DNA from: Aliidiomarina haloalkalitolerans
GTDB lineage: Bacteria; Pseudomonadota; Gammaproteobacteria; Enterobacterales; Alteromonadaceae
Length of the DNA: 64,000 nucleotides
Direction of reading: 5' to 3'
Assembly: GCF_003987315.1 (NCBI RefSeq)
Contig: NZ_PIPI01000004.1
Span: 1-64,000 of the forward strand
Below, piece after piece: positions 33,877 through 43,349 of the stretch. A program made the translations under genes and the position numbers. The notes beneath the pieces are model-generated. The model saw nothing but the letters and a program-made list of their open reading frames with translations. It did no database searches and was not told the DNA's origin. Positions within the stretch are counted from its first letter, which is position 1, and every line of letters begins with the position of its first letter.

Positions 33877-34224
33877 ATGAGTGCTGTTGAACAGGCAATG
33901 CCAATCGAGTTTTCTGAAGCAGCTGCTATCCGAGTGCGGACTTTAATCGCCGAAGAAGAAAACCCTGCGTTAAAATTGCGGGTGTTTGTGACCGGCGGGG
34001 GCTGCTCAGGATTCCAGTATGGCTTTACCTTCGATGAGAAGGTAAACGCAGGCGACATGGAAATTGAAAAAGAAGGCGTCACGCTTGTCGTTGACCCTAT
34101 GAGCCTACAGTACTTAGTTGGCGGCGTTGTTGACTATGAAGAAGGCCTGCAAGGCGCGCGCTTTTTTGTGAACAATCCGAATGCAACGACTACTTGTGGG
34201 TGTGGCTCGTCTTTTTCGGTATAA
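33877..34224 (+). CDS. erpA: Iron-sulfur cluster insertion protein ErpA
   Basis: A 115-residue A-type carrier that delivers 4Fe-4S clusters to apoproteins. The three ligand cysteines are Cys43 (GGGCSGF), Cys107 and Cys109 ([12 protein letters not shown]). The length equals that of E. coli ErpA. The start follows GTGGAGCG. It probably has its own promoter in the AT-rich stretch at 33825-33860 and ends at a strong terminator. Confidence 0.97.
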   Translation: MSAVEQAMPIEFSEAAAIRVRTLIAEEENPALKLRVFVTGGGCSGFQYGFTFDEKVNAGDMEIEKEGVTLVVDPMSLQYLVGGVVDYEEGLQGARFFVNNPNATTTCGCGSSFSV

Positions 34225-34295
34225 GCCGAAATTTTTGCAGCCGAACTTGTATAGAATTGTTGCAATTTCGTACAGCTGCTAACTCCTGTAAAACA

Positions 34296-34328
34296 AGGCT
34301 CTCATCGATGGTGAGAGCCTTTTTTTAT
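34296..34328 (+). terminator. Terminator after erpA
   Basis: AGGCTCTCA pairs with TGAGAGCCT (9 bp, 7-nt loop), followed by eight T residues. Confidence 0.95.
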
Positions 34329-34484
34329 TAATTTTGATATAGTTCCGCATAACAAAGTTATTGAATTTTAACAATTTTAGTACATAAAAGTACTTGCCAT
34401 TCAGTCGTTGACGAGAAAAAATGACCGCAGTCGAGACAAGTGTACAACTGCTCGGCTGTGAATATTTCCTAGCAAAGGCTTTAT

Positions 34485-34889
34485 ATGAACCGTTGGTTAG
34501 CATTAAGTAGCGCAGTATTGTTGCTTACGGGTGGAACATCTGTAGTTGTAAGTAAACAAAGCTATGCCCAGGGCGAAGACCTTGCGCGCGAGATTTGTTT
34601 CTTAGTGAGTGCTGACGATCGCCGAGAGTTTCAAGCCGTTCTCTCCCGCTACAACCTGCGTATCAATAACCTTTATTCTTCTGTGCGTTGCAATGGCTAT
34701 AACCTGCTTCAGTTTGCAGTCACTGCTGAGGCCACCGAAGTCGGTTCGCTGCTCGCTCGCAGTTTGCCTTCACGAATGATTCTCGAACGTGACCATCACG
34801 GCAGAACTATTTTTGAGTGGGCGGAAACAACCGGTTACGACACATCCTCTGTCATTCAAGCGTTGCGTCAGCGCGTTCCTAGCATTTAA
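34485..34889 (+). CDS. Secreted hypothetical protein, possibly DUF3718
   Basis: A 134-residue exported protein: signal peptide about 1-29 (ends SYAQ), then a mature domain of about 100 residues with two cysteines (REICFLV and SVRCNGYNLLQFA), which could form a disulfide in the periplasm. The C..., N-L and CNG pattern recalls DUF3718 proteins, but I am not certain. It has an AAAGG site before the ATG and lies between the erpA terminator and pepQ. The mature domain is polar and helical, ending in SVIQALRQRV. The function is unknown. Confidence 0.7.
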   Translation: MNRWLALSSAVLLLTGGTSVVVSKQSYAQGEDLAREICFLVSADDRREFQAVLSRYNLRINNLYSSVRCNGYNLLQFAVTAEATEVGSLLARSLPSRMILERDHHGRTIFEWAETTGYDTSSVIQALRQRVPSI

Positions 34890-35015
34890 CCTTCGACTCA
34901 GCTTTGCTACACTGTCAGCCTTCTTGCTTTGCGTGACATGATGCAAAGTCTTTCTAGCTATATGGCACAGACTCGCGTGAATTAACCAAGCTGTGCTGTC
35001 GTGATGAGGGGATGT

Positions 35016-36320
35016 ATGAGCCATTACTTGCAACATTTAGAGCATGTCAAAGGTCGTTTCGACCATGCCTTACAAGGTTCCGACTTTGACGCTGTATTGA
35101 TTGCGGCGGGTCAACCAGCAGTTGCATTTCTCGATGACAATGCTTATCCGTACCGCGTAAACCCGTTGTTCAAATACTGGCTCCCAATTACCGCCAGCCC
35201 GAAAAGTTTTATTTATTATCGTTCTGGTGAAAAACCACGGTTATTTTTGTATCAGGCGCGGGACTTCTGGCATTCAACGCCAAAATTACCACCAGGTGAA
35301 TGGCAAGAAGGATTCGACGTTACCTTAATTGATAATGTTGAAACTGTAGTCCAAGCCCTAGGTAAGCAAGTTAGCAACACCGCTTTTCTTGGCGAAGTGC
35401 ATGCACCTATTGATAGTTGGGGCTTGGCTGCACTTAACCCAGAGTCGATGATTCATTCGATCCATTTCCATCGGGCCATTAAAACCGAATGGGAACTACA
35501 GAATATGCGCAAAGCAAACGTGCTTGCGGCCCGCGGTCATAATGCTGCCCGCGACGCATTCTATGCAGGCAAGTCAGAGCTTGAAATTCACGCTGCTTAT
35601 TTAGCTGCGATGAAATGCCGCGAAACCGAAACCCCGTATAACAGCATTATTGCACTGAACCAAAACGGTGCAATTTTGCACTATGACGTGTACGACGCCG
35701 ACGCACCGGCAGAGCACCGGTCATTTTTGATTGATGCTGGCGCCTACTACAACGGCTATTGCGCCGATATCACGCGTTCTTATGCTGCCAAAGATGGTTT
35801 CTATGGCGACCTCGTTGCCGCTGTTGACGCTGCCGAATTAGCAATTATCAAGAAAGTGAAACCAGGTGTTTCCTATTACGACTTGCATGTCGAAATGCAT
35901 CGAATGATTGCGCAAATTTTGGCTGACTTTGGCTTCTTCAAAGTCAACGCCGAAACCATCTTCGAGCGCGGTTATACGCGACCGTTCTTCCCGCATGGTT
36001 TGGGACATTATATTGGTTTGCAAGTGCATGACGTGGGTGGTTATTTGAAGTCCGACGATGGCACAAGCTACGAGCGTGACGCAACGCATCCATTCTTGCG
36101 GTTACGTCGTGAACTCGAAGCGGGTCAAGTGTTCACCATTGAGCCAGGTATTTACGTGATTGATCAATTGCTGGAAGAGTTTGACGGCAACGAAGACTTT
36201 AACTGGCAACGTATCGCTGAACTACGTCCGTATGGCGGTGTTCGTATCGAAGACAGTGTGGTCGTGACTGCTGATGGTTACGAGAATATTACCCGCGATG
36301 CGTTCGCCAGTTTAAGCTAA
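35016..36320 (+). CDS. pepQ: Xaa-Pro dipeptidase
   Basis: A 434-residue M24 metallopeptidase splitting dipeptides with C-terminal proline. The two metal ions are bound by Asp in FLIDAGAYYNGYCADITRSY, His in FPHGLGHYIGLQVHD, Glu in FTIEPGIY and Glu in GGVRIEDSVVV. The ATG at 35016 is used because AGGGGAT precedes it. The length matches PepQ of relatives, some of which also hydrolyse organophosphates. It is a single gene, converging with anmK across a repeat-rich 93-bp gap. Confidence 0.95.
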   Translation: MSHYLQHLEHVKGRFDHALQGSDFDAVLIAAGQPAVAFLDDNAYPYRVNPLFKYWLPITASPKSFIYYRSGEKPRLFLYQARDFWHSTPKLPPGEWQEGFDVTLIDNVETVVQALGKQVSNTAFLGEVHAPIDSWGLAALNPESMIHSIHFHRAIKTEWELQNMRKANVLAARGHNAARDAFYAGKSELEIHAAYLAAMKCRETETPYNSIIALNQNGAILHYDVYDADAPAEHRSFLIDAGAYYNGYCADITRSYAAKDGFYGDLVAAVDAAELAIIKKVKPGVSYYDLHVEMHRMIAQILADFGFFKVNAETIFERGYTRPFFPHGLGHYIGLQVHDVGGYLKSDDGTSYERDATHPFLRLRRELEAGQVFTIEPGIYVIDQLLEEFDGNEDFNWQRIAELRPYGGVRIEDSVVVTADGYENITRDAFASLS

Positions 36321-36341
36321 AGGCAGGTCGAGTGTTCTTAC

Positions 36342-36383
36342 TTAACTGAGCTTAAATTAACTGAGCTTGTTAGCTTGAGTTAA
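36342..36383. repeat. 15-bp tandem repeat and hairpin after pepQ
   Basis: TTAACTGAGCTT occurs at 36342 and again at 36357 (15-bp period). The second copy and the following AGCTTGAGTTAA form an imperfect inverted repeat that could fold into a hairpin (TTAACT/AGTTAA and AGCT/AGCT), possibly the pepQ terminator. Confidence 0.75.
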
Positions 36384-36425
36384 CTTTACTAGGCGACCTT
36401 TACTAGGCGACCTTCACTTAGACAG
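36384..36425. repeat. 14-bp tandem repeats at the anmK 3' end
   Basis: CTTTACTAGGCGAC occurs twice exactly (36384-36397, 36398-36411) and is followed by a degenerate third copy (CTTCACTTAGACAG). That third copy contains the anmK stop codon and last codons, so the array appears to derive from the gene end. Confidence 0.9.
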
Positions 36426-37562
36426 GTAGTACGCCCCAAGAATGGAAGGTCTTGAAGCCCCCGTCACTGCACGCAGATCGGGGGCTTTTTTATGCACGTG
36501 GCTCCACGCCAACCAAGCAAATAAAGCGCCTTCCACCCAATCAGGATGAATACCAAGCGCTGCAGTTGTTTGCCAGTTCGCTGCCGGTAACGCGAGGGCA
36601 CAGCGTTCTAACAAATAACGATTGTGAGCACCGCCACCGCAAACGTAAATATCAATCGCTGCGTTCTCGTCAGAGCATGGGGCAGGGCATGCTTGCTGAA
36701 TTCCCTCAATCATAGTCCGAACAGTTAACTCAACCAGGGTTGCTTGGACGTCTGCCGGCGGCAATGGCTCAAAGCGCTCAAGCGAGCGATGTAACCACTG
36801 TGGTGTGAAATACTCACGCCCGGTGCTTTTCGGTGCTGGCCGACGAAAATAGGAGTCGTTCAGCAGCAAGTTAAGCAAATCATCATTGATTCGACCGGAC
36901 GCAGCCCAGTGGCCGTGCAAGTCGTAATGCTGTTGGTGATGACGGTAGATCCAATAGTCGAGCAATGTGTTGCCGGGACCGGTGTCAAAGCCCAGCGGTG
37001 CCGACTTCGCATCTGCCGGTAGATAAGTGACATTAGCAATGCCGCCGATGTTAACGACCACACGGTCGTGTTCGGCGCTGGTGAATACTTGTTGATGGAA
37101 CGCTGGCGCAAGCGGGGCGCCTTCGCCGCCGAGCGCAATATCCTTTTGCCGAAATTGAGCGACGACATCGATGCCTGTACTTGCAGCAAGGGTGTGCGGA
37201 CACCCAAGCTGTAATGAGAAGCCTGGCGCTTTGTCTGGGTGATGTCGAACCGTTTGACCATGACTGCCAATCGCTCTGATGTCTTCCGGTTGCAGCTGCT
37301 CTTGCTCAAGAAGTGCTTGTACACCCGCGGCAGCAACCGTTGCGAATAAGCGATCTGCAGTACCATAGCGCACTAATTCGTCGTGACCTGGAGTACATAG
37401 TGTTTGACATAAATTGCGGAGATCATCGGGCAACGGCCAACTCATGGCCGCGCGATGACTAATGGTGCCCGCAGGATCGATTGCGGTAAGAACCAAATCA
37501 AGCCCATCGAGACTCGTACCCGAGAGAATGCCGATGTACAGTTCGTGCGCTGAATTGGCCAC
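36414..37562 (-). CDS. anmK: Anhydro-N-acetylmuramic acid kinase
   Basis: A 382-residue kinase that opens and phosphorylates 1,6-anhydro-MurNAc from turned-over murein, giving MurNAc 6-phosphate. The ATP and sugar motifs GILSGTSLDGLDLVL, IGSHGQTVRHHP, VVNIGGIANVTYLP and GFDTGPGNTLLD are characteristic. The GTG start lies 3 bp after the mepM stop. It is next to the endopeptidase MepM, and the window also holds AmgK, MurU and Mpl, the rest of a murein-recycling set. Confidence 0.96.
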   Translation of the reverse strand: MANSAHELYIGILSGTSLDGLDLVLTAIDPAGTISHRAAMSWPLPDDLRNLCQTLCTPGHDELVRYGTADRLFATVAAAGVQALLEQEQLQPEDIRAIGSHGQTVRHHPDKAPGFSLQLGCPHTLAASTGIDVVAQFRQKDIALGGEGAPLAPAFHQQVFTSAEHDRVVVNIGGIANVTYLPADAKSAPLGFDTGPGNTLLDYWIYRHHQQHYDLHGHWAASGRINDDLLNLLLNDSYFRRPAPKSTGREYFTPQWLHRSLERFEPLPPADVQATLVELTVRTMIEGIQQACPAPCSDENAAIDIYVCGGGAHNRYLLERCALALPAANWQTTAALGIHPDWVEGALFAWLAWSHVHKKAPDLRAVTGASRPSILGAYYLSK

Positions 37563-37565
37563 AAT

Positions 37566-38870
37566 TTACTCGGCGTAAGCGAGATAGAAACGTTTACGAC
37601 CGTCAATCATCGCCATGCGCTCTTCAACAATTAGGTTAAAGACAGGCATTTCTTCTTTCGCCAAAGACGGTGCTTCTGGCAAATTGACAGTACGTGGATT
37701 GCGGTGCGTGCCGTCGACGAGAAACTCATAATGCAAGTGCGGTCCGGTGACACGCCCAGTTGCGCCGACTTGGCCAATGACTTGGCCTTGACGTACGCGG
37801 TCGCCCTGACGAACAGAACGGCGATGCAAGTGCAGGTATTTGGTCATGTAACGCTCACCGTGTTGAATGAAAATATAGTGACCGTTGAGGTTGTTGTAAC
37901 CACTTTCGACGACACGACCATCACCCGAAGCCATAACTGGGGTGCCGACCGGTGCGGCGTAATCAATACCACGATGCGGCGCCACTCGACCCGTGACGGG
38001 GTGCAAGCGGCGAGGGTTAAACTCTGAAGATACACGGTTAAAGGCAACCGGTGCACGCAAGAAAGACTTCCGCAAGCTGCGGCCTTTTTCGGTGTAATAG
38101 CTACCATTTTCATGGAGCACCGCAGTAAAGCGTTCACCTTGGTTAATGAATTCGGCCGCAACGATTTGACCTGTGCCGACATAATGTCCATCAATAAAAC
38201 GCTGCTCAAAGAGCACGCTAAATTGGTCGCCACGACGAATGTCGAGGGCAAAGTCGACGTCCCAGCCGAATAGTTCAGCTAAGCTCATAATTTGACCTTG
38301 CGTTAGACCGGCTTGTACACCTGCATTCCAGAAGTTACTGGTAATCTCTGCATGGGCGAACGCTAAACGAATATCCGTTGCTTTCGCTTCGCGGTGACTA
38401 CTATAGCCACCCTCTTCGTTGCGCTCAAAAACCAAGGTTTCAATTTGGCTAAGACGATAATGCAGGGCTTCCAGCTCGTTATCGTCATTTTTGGCAAAAC
38501 GCAGCACTACACCGGGGTGAATTCGGCGAAGAACGTTGGCATCGGAAGCTTGGGTAAGATCGTGAAGTTGACGTGCAGAAAAACCAAGACGCTGAAAAAT
38601 GATGGCCATGCTGTCACCCGATCGAACTTCATATTCGACCCAAGTAAAGTCTGGCTCTTCGATTTCTAATGTTTCGGCGGCTTCGAGGTGTAAATCGAGA
38701 CTATAGCGCACGCCCGGCTCGAGGGGCTCGGCAACAGACATATCGCGCGACGCGCTAGCTTTTTCCGACGGCCATACCATCAGTACCAATAATAGGATAC
38801 CGACGCATAGTATGATCACTTGGTGACGCCTAGGTAGTTTTTCTAATAATTGTTGAACCGGCTTGACCAT
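37566..38870 (-). CDS. mepM: Murein DD-endopeptidase, M23 family (MepM-like)
   Basis: A 434-residue envelope protein that cuts peptide crosslinks to allow wall growth. It has an N-terminal membrane anchor (about 18-34), an OapA/LysM-like region (about 78-130: YEVRSGDSMAIIFQRLGF), a middle domain, and a C-terminal M23 zinc peptidase with HRGIDYAAPVGTPV and GPHLHYEF. The ATG at 38870 (after AGAGGT) is preferred to an upstream GTG at 38888. The layout matches E. coli MepM/YebA. anmK follows 3 bp later. It is divergent from tyrS, again as in many relatives. Confidence 0.94.
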   Translation of the reverse strand: MVKPVQQLLEKLPRRHQVIILCVGILLLVLMVWPSEKASASRDMSVAEPLEPGVRYSLDLHLEAAETLEIEEPDFTWVEYEVRSGDSMAIIFQRLGFSARQLHDLTQASDANVLRRIHPGVVLRFAKNDDNELEALHYRLSQIETLVFERNEEGGYSSHREAKATDIRLAFAHAEITSNFWNAGVQAGLTQGQIMSLAELFGWDVDFALDIRRGDQFSVLFEQRFIDGHYVGTGQIVAAEFINQGERFTAVLHENGSYYTEKGRSLRKSFLRAPVAFNRVSSEFNPRRLHPVTGRVAPHRGIDYAAPVGTPVMASGDGRVVESGYNNLNGHYIFIQHGERYMTKYLHLHRRSVRQGDRVRQGQVIGQVGATGRVTGPHLHYEFLVDGTHRNPRTVNLPEAPSLAKEEMPVFNLIVEERMAMIDGRKRFYLAYAE

Positions 38871-39025
38871 GTGTTTGAACCTCTGCACTACTTGAACTCT
38901 ACTATCTTAGCATTTTTTGCGTCGATGCACATTTTTACGCGCAAACCTTTACTCAACGCTTAAAAGCCTTGTACGAATCAAGTAGAATGCAAAATCGCAA
39001 AAAAGTTTCAGCGTTTGGAGTAAAG

Positions 39026-40225
39026 ATGAGTAAATCAGTGCACGAAGCCTTCGAGTTAATCACTCGTGGCGTTGACGAAGTTCTTGTTGAACAAGAACTT
39101 AAGGATAAGCTTGAAGAAGGCAAGCAGCTGACTGTAAAGGCCGGTTTTGACCCAACAGCGCCTGATTTACATTTAGGGCATACTGTTTTAATCAACAAAC
39201 TACGGATCTTCCAAGATCTTGGCCATAAAGTTGTTTTCTTGATCGGTGACTTTACCGGCATGATTGGTGACCCCACGGGTAAGAATGTCACCCGCAAGCC
39301 ACTCAGTCGTGAAGACGTCCTTGCTAATGCTGAAACCTACAAAGAGCAAGTATTCAAGATTCTCGACCCCGAGCGCACGGAAGTTCGTTTCAACAGCGAA
39401 TGGATGGAGCAGTTAGGCGCGGCAGGCATGATCAAACTTGCCTCACGGCAAACGGTCGCGCGGATGTTAGAGCGTGATGACTTCAAAAAACGCTACCAAG
39501 GCGGTCAGCCGATTGCCATTCATGAGTTTATTTACCCTCTCGTGCAAGGCTGGGACTCGGTGGAGTTGCGTGCAGACATTGAAATGGGTGGAACCGACCA
39601 GCGCTTTAACTTACTGATGGGGCGTGAGTTGCAAAAAGAAGAAGGGCAGCGTCCGCAGACGGTGATTACCGTGCCATTATTAGAAGGTTTGGACGGTATT
39701 CAGAAAATGTCGAAGTCATTGGGTAATTACGTTGGTATTACCGACGCCCCAAATGATATGTTCGGCAAAATCATGTCGGTGTCTGACGACCTCATGTGGA
39801 AGTACTTTGATTTGTTGAGCTTCCGGCCAACGGAAGAGCTTAATGCATTAAAAGCGGAAGTTGCCGCTGGCGCTAACCCGCGTGATGCGAAAGTTCAGTT
39901 AGCAAAAGAATTGATTGCGCGCTTCCACAGCGCTGCAGACGCTGACGCTGCCGAGCAAGATTTTATTCAACGCTTTCAAAAGAACGCGATTCCAGATGAC
40001 ATGCCCGAGTTAACGCTAGAGCTGCCGGAAGATCAGCGCGGCTTAGCGAATGTGTTGAAAGAAGCCGGATTGGTGGCTTCAACATCGGAAGCGATGCGTA
40101 TGGTGAAACAAAATGCGGTACGCATTGATGGTGACCGAGTTGAAGATGCGCGCATAACCTGTGAATTGGGCACAGCGGTTTATCAAGTGGGTAAACGTAA
40201 ATTTGCCCGGATTACATTAGCTTAA
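39026..40225 (+). CDS. tyrS: Tyrosyl-tRNA synthetase
   Basis: A 399-residue class I synthetase charging tRNA(Tyr). The HIGH motif is HLGH in [10 protein letters not shown], and the second motif is KMSKS ([13 protein letters not shown]) rather than the KFGKT of E. coli TyrS. This places it in the shorter TyrZ-like group. A C-terminal S4 domain runs from about 335 ([21 protein letters not shown]). The ATG at 39026 follows TTTGGAG. The terminator runs into the end of apaH. Confidence 0.97.
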   Translation: MSKSVHEAFELITRGVDEVLVEQELKDKLEEGKQLTVKAGFDPTAPDLHLGHTVLINKLRIFQDLGHKVVFLIGDFTGMIGDPTGKNVTRKPLSREDVLANAETYKEQVFKILDPERTEVRFNSEWMEQLGAAGMIKLASRQTVARMLERDDFKKRYQGGQPIAIHEFIYPLVQGWDSVELRADIEMGGTDQRFNLLMGRELQKEEGQRPQTVITVPLLEGLDGIQKMSKSLGNYVGITDAPNDMFGKIMSVSDDLMWKYFDLLSFRPTEELNALKAEVAAGANPRDAKVQLAKELIARFHSAADADAAEQDFIQRFQKNAIPDDMPELTLELPEDQRGLANVLKEAGLVASTSEAMRMVKQNAVRIDGDRVEDARITCELGTAVYQVGKRKFARITLA

Positions 40226-40298
40226 TGTTCATGCACTGCTTGTACGGCGCTAGCGAAACGTCGGTATAAAACAGGCTGAAAACTCTAACGTTTGACAG

Positions 40299-40336
40299 AA
40301 ATTAGCGTATCCATCCGGGTACGCTAATTTTTTTTT
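40299..40336 (+). terminator. tyrS terminator overlapping the end of apaH
   Basis: AAATTAGCGTA pairs with TACGCTAATTT (11 bp, 10-nt loop) and is followed by T residues. The stem contains the apaH stop codon (40302-40304) and its last codons, so one stretch serves as terminator on one strand and coding sequence on the other. Confidence 0.92.
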
Positions 40337-41114
40337 GCTGTTCGCAGTCCCACAAAGTTAAACGCTCACCCCAAACACAACCGGTATCTAATGCTAACAC
40401 CTGAGGATGCTCCGCATTGCCTTGTAGACTTGCCCAATGACCAAATGCCAATTGCCACGGTGCAATGGTTAAGTCTTCGTACCACGGTTTTAATCCGTGT
40501 TGAAGTGCTGACTCTAAGGGCTCTTTGTGTGCGAGGTCAATGCGGCCGTCGCTTTGCAAATAACGCATGCGGGTACAGACGTTAATAATACAGCGCAAAC
40601 GCTCAAAGCCACTTAAATCATCAGACCAAGAAGCTGGTTCGTTGCCGTACATTTGCTCAAGCAGCTGAACGTACTGGCGACTTTGCAAATAAAGCTCTAC
40701 CTCTTGGGCATATTCGGCGGCTTGGTCAATACGCCAATCAGGGTGAATACCTGCGTGCACCATGGCTATACAGTTCGCAGCATCGGCAATAAATAAAGGC
40801 TGTTTACGTAACCAGTCGATCCAGTAGTCGCGGTCGGCTGAGCGGGCAATCTCGTGGGTCTTATCTTTTGGATTAATGGGTTTAACTTCGGTAAAGACAG
40901 CCAACGCATGTAAGTCATGATTACCGAGCACACAGCGAAATGACGTGCCAAGTTCAGCTAGAAACTCAAGCGTGGCTTGTGCTTCCGGCCCACGACCAAT
41001 GAGGTCACCGACCGCCCATAGTTCATCGGCACGAGGACAAAACCCGACCTTGTCGAGCAATTGTTGTAGGGGTTGCAAACAACCATGGATGTCGCCAACG
41101 ATATAGCGAGCCAT
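40302..41114 (-). CDS. apaH: Symmetrical diadenosine tetraphosphatase
   Basis: A 270-residue metallophosphatase splitting Ap4A into two ADP; it also removes Np4 caps from RNA. The metal-binding signature is intact: GDIHGCLQPLQQLL near the start, GDLIGRGPEA, and LGNHDLHALAV. The length matches E. coli ApaH. It is the last gene of the lptD-surA-pdxA-rsmA-apaG-apaH operon, 33 bp after apaG. Its final codons lie within the tyrS terminator. Confidence 0.97.
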   Translation of the reverse strand: MARYIVGDIHGCLQPLQQLLDKVGFCPRADELWAVGDLIGRGPEAQATLEFLAELGTSFRCVLGNHDLHALAVFTEVKPINPKDKTHEIARSADRDYWIDWLRKQPLFIADAANCIAMVHAGIHPDWRIDQAAEYAQEVELYLQSRQYVQLLEQMYGNEPASWSDDLSGFERLRCIINVCTRMRYLQSDGRIDLAHKEPLESALQHGLKPWYEDLTIAPWQLAFGHWASLQGNAEHPQVLALDTGCVWGERLTLWDCEQQKKISVPGWIR

Positions 41115-41147
41115 ATGTCCTCGTTCATTCCTTAAAGCGATAGGCTT

Positions 41148-41522
41148 CTAGTGCAAGATATTCGGTTTCGCTAAGGTGAATACTGGGATATCTAAGTCCC
41201 AATGTTCCCCATTAGGATTAACCATGCCATAACTACCTTGCATATGGCCAATTGGCGTGCGTAAAACAGTGCCGCTCGTGTAGGTAAAGGTTTTACCGGG
41301 TTGTATCGTTGGTTGTTTACCGACGACCCCTTCACCGATGACCTCAGTGGTTTTGCCATCAGCGTCGGTAATTTCCCATTTGCGACTTAAGAGTTGCACG
41401 GGCTCTGCACCATTATTCTTAATCGTAATGGTGTACGAAAATACAAATTGTTTTTGACCGGGCTCCGACTGATTTGGTAAATACTCAGTCGCGACGGTTA
41501 CGTCGACAAGGTAAGACTTCAT
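41148..41522 (-). CDS. apaG: ApaG protein
   Basis: A 124-residue single-domain protein of the ApaG/DUF525 family with a fibronectin type III-like fold ([39 protein letters not shown]). The biochemical role is unsettled; it is linked genetically to magnesium/cobalt resistance and to ApaH. It overlaps rsmA by 4 bp, showing coupled translation. Confidence 0.96.
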   Translation of the reverse strand: MKSYLVDVTVATEYLPNQSEPGQKQFVFSYTITIKNNGAEPVQLLSRKWEITDADGKTTEVIGEGVVGKQPTIQPGKTFTYTSGTVLRTPIGHMQGSYGMVNPNGEHWDLDIPVFTLAKPNILH

Positions 41523-42331
41523 AACGTACGATTATTCTCTGTAATCCAGTTTGCCATGTTGACAAAATCAGCCACGCTGAGCGTTTCAGGTCGAGCCGCT
41601 GGGTCGATACCCAATGATTCTAGCTCTTCTGCACTCATTAGTTTTTTCATATTGTTGCGCAAGGTCTTCCGCCGTTGATGGAAGGCCATATGGCAGACAT
41701 GATTTAGTGTTGCACGGTCTTTAACTGGCCAAGGTGATTCGGCATAAGGTAATAGACGCACGACAGCTGAATCGACTTTAGGTGCTGGGTCAAACGCTTC
41801 TGGTGGCACTTCAAGCACGGGCACGACTTCACAGGCTTGCTGAATCATAACAGTCAGTCGCCCAAATGCCTTACTTCCAGGTTCGGCGGCCATGCGCTCA
41901 ATCACTTCTTTCTGCAACATGAAATGCATATCGCTAATGGTATTAACGTGACTCAATAAATGGAAGATCAGCGGCGTTGAAATGTTATAAGGTAAATTGC
42001 CGAAAACCCGCAGCGGTGTGCCGAGGCTTGCAGCGAGATCAGCAAAATTAAACTTGAGCGCATCGGCACGATGGACCGTTAATTTACCGGCAAATTCGGC
42101 AGACTTTTCTAAACGATTAGCGAGATCGCGGTCGAGTTCGACGACATGTAAGTGGCCACTACGTTGCACGACTGGGCGTGTTAGGGCGGCTAAGCCAGGA
42201 CCGATTTCCAGTAATGGCTGGCCAGGTTCCGGTGCAATAGCGTCAACAATGGCATCAATGACCATTTCGTCTTGCAGAAAGTTTTGGCCAAAACGTTTAC
42301 GGGCGCGGTGACCGTCGAGAGCTTTACTCAT
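41519..42331 (-). CDS. rsmA: 16S rRNA (adenine1518/1519-N6)-dimethyltransferase
   Basis: A 270-residue enzyme (KsgA) that dimethylates two adjacent adenines near the 3' end of 16S rRNA. It begins with [11 protein letters not shown], has the SAM loop [11 protein letters not shown] and the catalytic [15 protein letters not shown]. The start at 42331 is set by the family N-terminus; the frame runs on upstream inside pdxA without meaning. It overlaps pdxA by 8 bp and apaG by 4 bp. Confidence 0.97.
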   Translation of the reverse strand: MSKALDGHRARKRFGQNFLQDEMVIDAIVDAIAPEPGQPLLEIGPGLAALTRPVVQRSGHLHVVELDRDLANRLEKSAEFAGKLTVHRADALKFNFADLAASLGTPLRVFGNLPYNISTPLIFHLLSHVNTISDMHFMLQKEVIERMAAEPGSKAFGRLTVMIQQACEVVPVLEVPPEAFDPAPKVDSAVVRLLPYAESPWPVKDRATLNHVCHMAFHQRRKTLRNNMKKLMSAEELESLGIDPAARPETLSVADFVNMANWITENNRTL

Positions 42332-43343
42332 GAATTTGCGAGTGTCCTGTTTTCTGTTGCTGGTGGCGCGCGGCCATATGAATTGCCTGTTCGAGTGCAA
42401 TTTTAAAACTGCCACTGTCACCTTGACCCGTACCGGCAAGGTCCAATGCGGTACCGTGATCCACGGATGTGCGGACAAAAGGTAACCCAAGCGTAATGTT
42501 CACAGCCGCGCCAAAACCTTTGTATTTTAGCACGGGTAAGCCTTGGTCGTGATACATAGCGAGCACGACATCTGCGTTCTCGAGGTACTTTGGCTGAAAA
42601 ATAGTGTCAGCTGGTAGTGGCTCGGAAAGTTGATAGCCGTACTCTTGTCTAAGTTGCTTGAGAGTGGGGGCAATCACATCAATTTCTTCGTAGCCAAGGT
42701 GGCCGCCTTCACCAGCATGGGGATTCAAGCCGCACACTAGTATCCGCGGTTGTGGAATAGCAAATTTTTCCACTAAGTCGCGATGCAAAATATGAATAAC
42801 TTGCTGTAATCGCTCTGCGGTAATTGCTTTCGAAACATAAGCAAGAGGAATATGGGTGGTGACCAAGGCAACTCGTAACCCCTGAGTTGCGAGCATCATC
42901 ACTACATCTTTGCGGTTTGCCTGCAGTGCAAAATATTCGGTATGGCCACTAAAAGCGATGCCTGACTGATTAATAATGCCTTTATGCACGGGCCCCGTCA
43001 CGATTGCCGCGAACTCGCCCGACAAATTTCCAGCGCTGGCGCGGCGCAATGTTTCCACGACATAAGGACCATTCTGCTCATTAAGCTGTCCCGCTTGCAC
43101 GGGAGCGGCGAGCGGAATGTCACAGACAACCACGTGACCAGCGCGATGAGGTTGTGGTGCAGCACTTTCATCATAGTCGTGCAAGGTGATGGCGATGCCT
43201 AGTTCCTTTGCGCGCGCGGATAACAGAGCTTTGCTCGCACAAACAACAAGCTCAGCAGGCCAATCCTGCTGAGCTAATTGTAAGAGAAGGTCTGGGCCAA
43301 TTCCGGCAGGTTCGCCCGGAGTAACCGCAATACGTAAAGTCAT
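42324..43343 (-). CDS. pdxA: 4-hydroxythreonine-4-phosphate dehydrogenase
   Basis: A 339-residue NAD enzyme of pyridoxal phosphate synthesis, acting after Epd and PdxB. The metal-binding histidines are in [21 protein letters not shown] and [16 protein letters not shown], with the N-terminal [12 protein letters not shown] typical of the family. It is 6 bp after surA and overlaps rsmA. epd at 58014 in this window provides an earlier step of the same pathway. Confidence 0.97.
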   Translation of the reverse strand: MTLRIAVTPGEPAGIGPDLLLQLAQQDWPAELVVCASKALLSARAKELGIAITLHDYDESAAPQPHRAGHVVVCDIPLAAPVQAGQLNEQNGPYVVETLRRASAGNLSGEFAAIVTGPVHKGIINQSGIAFSGHTEYFALQANRKDVVMMLATQGLRVALVTTHIPLAYVSKAITAERLQQVIHILHRDLVEKFAIPQPRILVCGLNPHAGEGGHLGYEEIDVIAPTLKQLRQEYGYQLSEPLPADTIFQPKYLENADVVLAMYHDQGLPVLKYKGFGAAVNITLGLPFVRTSVDHGTALDLAGTGQGDSGSFKIALEQAIHMAARHQQQKTGHSQIHE

Positions 43344-43349
43344 TTGCGT

